64,000 nucleotides of DNA from JAGOTP01 sp964600845 (GTDB lineage Bacteria; Patescibacteriota; Patescibacteriia; 2-12-FULL-60-25), in assembly GCA_964600845.1 (NCBI GenBank), contig CAZRJW010000003.1, forward strand, positions 1 through 64,000, written 5' to 3'. This document shows positions 63,756 to 64,000 of this stretch, piece by piece (the first letter of the stretch is position 1; the number at the start of each line of letters is the position of its first letter). The position numbers and the translations under genes are program-made. The notes beneath the pieces are model-generated. The model did not search any database and had not been told where the DNA came from. It saw only the letters and a list, made by a program, of their open reading frames with translations.

Positions 63756-64000
63756 ATGGGACTTTTTCCGCTGTACGATGAGACGGCTTTCAATCCTGAG
63801 CAGCCGTTTCCCCCAACGGATGTCCAGATGACGGACATTCTGAGAAGGGTCCGCACCGGACATCTACGCGCGGCTCTCGCGCGCGGGCTCGAAGGCGAGT
63901 GCCTCTCAGCCTTCGCCACCGTCGAGCGGCAAGAGCTGCTCACCACGACGAAGGGTCATCCCGCCACGCAGAATGGGAAGCTCGTCCGGAGCACCCTGAA
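63756..64000 (+). CDS. Cassette K: hypothetical protein (runs off the window)
   Basis: ATG preceded by GGAGAAGAGGTGAAG; open for 81 codons to the window end. Visible protein: MGLFPLYDETAFNPEQPFPP then TDVQMTDILRRVRTGHLRAA and GLEGECLSAFATVERQELL. The Pro-rich first 20 residues precede a helical part. Not recognised. Same GC-rich codon style and promoter layout as the other cassettes. Confidence 0.55.
   Translation, partial: MGLFPLYDETAFNPEQPFPPTDVQMTDILRRVRTGHLRAALARGLEGECLSAFATVERQELLTTTKGHPATQNGKLVRSTL

Noticed and set aside
1..64000. CRISPR array, rRNA genes, insertion sequences with transposase
   Set aside because: No regularly spaced repeats, no rRNA core sequences and no transposase or complete integrase frame were seen on either strand.

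Overview
This 64 kb window looks like a piece of a Patescibacteria (Candidate Phyla Radiation) genome, probably a metagenome scaffold, since it holds one run of 100 Ns (12633-12732). The clade call is inference: it rests on the style of the housekeeping proteins (RpoB/RpoC, RecA, GyrA, NrdA/B, FtsK, RuvB/RuvC, YebC, ComEC, LemA with TPM-domain proteins, a Cys-rich family of unknown role), on short intergenic spacing, and on start sites that mostly lack a Shine-Dalgarno sequence and are preceded instead by pyrimidine-rich leaders such as TTCCTCT, CACTCT or ACTTT.

Layout. 1-4.6 kb: NRAMP-type transporter (partial), ndk, rpmF, nusB, rnc, Cys-rich protein. 4.7-6.9 kb: tRNA-Arg followed by an AT-rich two-gene island bounded by a 42-nt imperfect repeat of the tRNA 3' end and its terminator. 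6.9-10.2 kb: three GC-rich single-gene cassettes (A, B, C). 10.3-24.9 kb: an ECF sigma factor translationally coupled to a membrane-anchored alpha-2-macroglobulin (broken by the gap), a Memo protein, LemA plus two TPM proteins around a tRNA-Leu, folC, dedA, ruvB and PH-domain genes. 25-26.5 kb: cassettes D and E. 26.6-30.6 kb: nrdA-nrdB with two NrdR-like boxes. 30.7-37 kb: cassette F, coiled-coil genes, gyrA, an MBL-fold protein, cassette G. 37.2-48 kb: ruvC, yebC, an Ig-like surface protein, rpoC, rpoB. 48.3-50.6 kb: nucleotidyltransferase, a long non-coding stretch with a strongly folded RNA candidate, cassette H. 50.8-62.9 kb: RodZ-like gene, ftsK, recA, cassette I (M23 peptidase with Asp-Ala-Gly repeats), comEC, and a LeuRS of 1237 residues carrying two foreign enzyme domains. 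63-64 kb: cassettes J and K.

Two things stand out. First, eleven GC-rich single-gene cassettes are scattered between housekeeping genes. Each has a purine-rich Shine-Dalgarno. Nine have a recognisable TTGACA-like promoter (usually N16-18 to the -10; not found for A and I). Most have a strong 3' stem-loop, usually without the T-tract seen at the resident terminators. Cassettes B and C have homologous 5' flanks and almost identical 86/87-nt 3' elements around unrelated proteins, which suggests modular cassette exchange. Second, LeuRS contains a HAM1/ITPase-like domain inside its editing region and an RBBP9/YdeN-like serine hydrolase inside a zinc-knuckle region, both with recognisable catalytic motifs.
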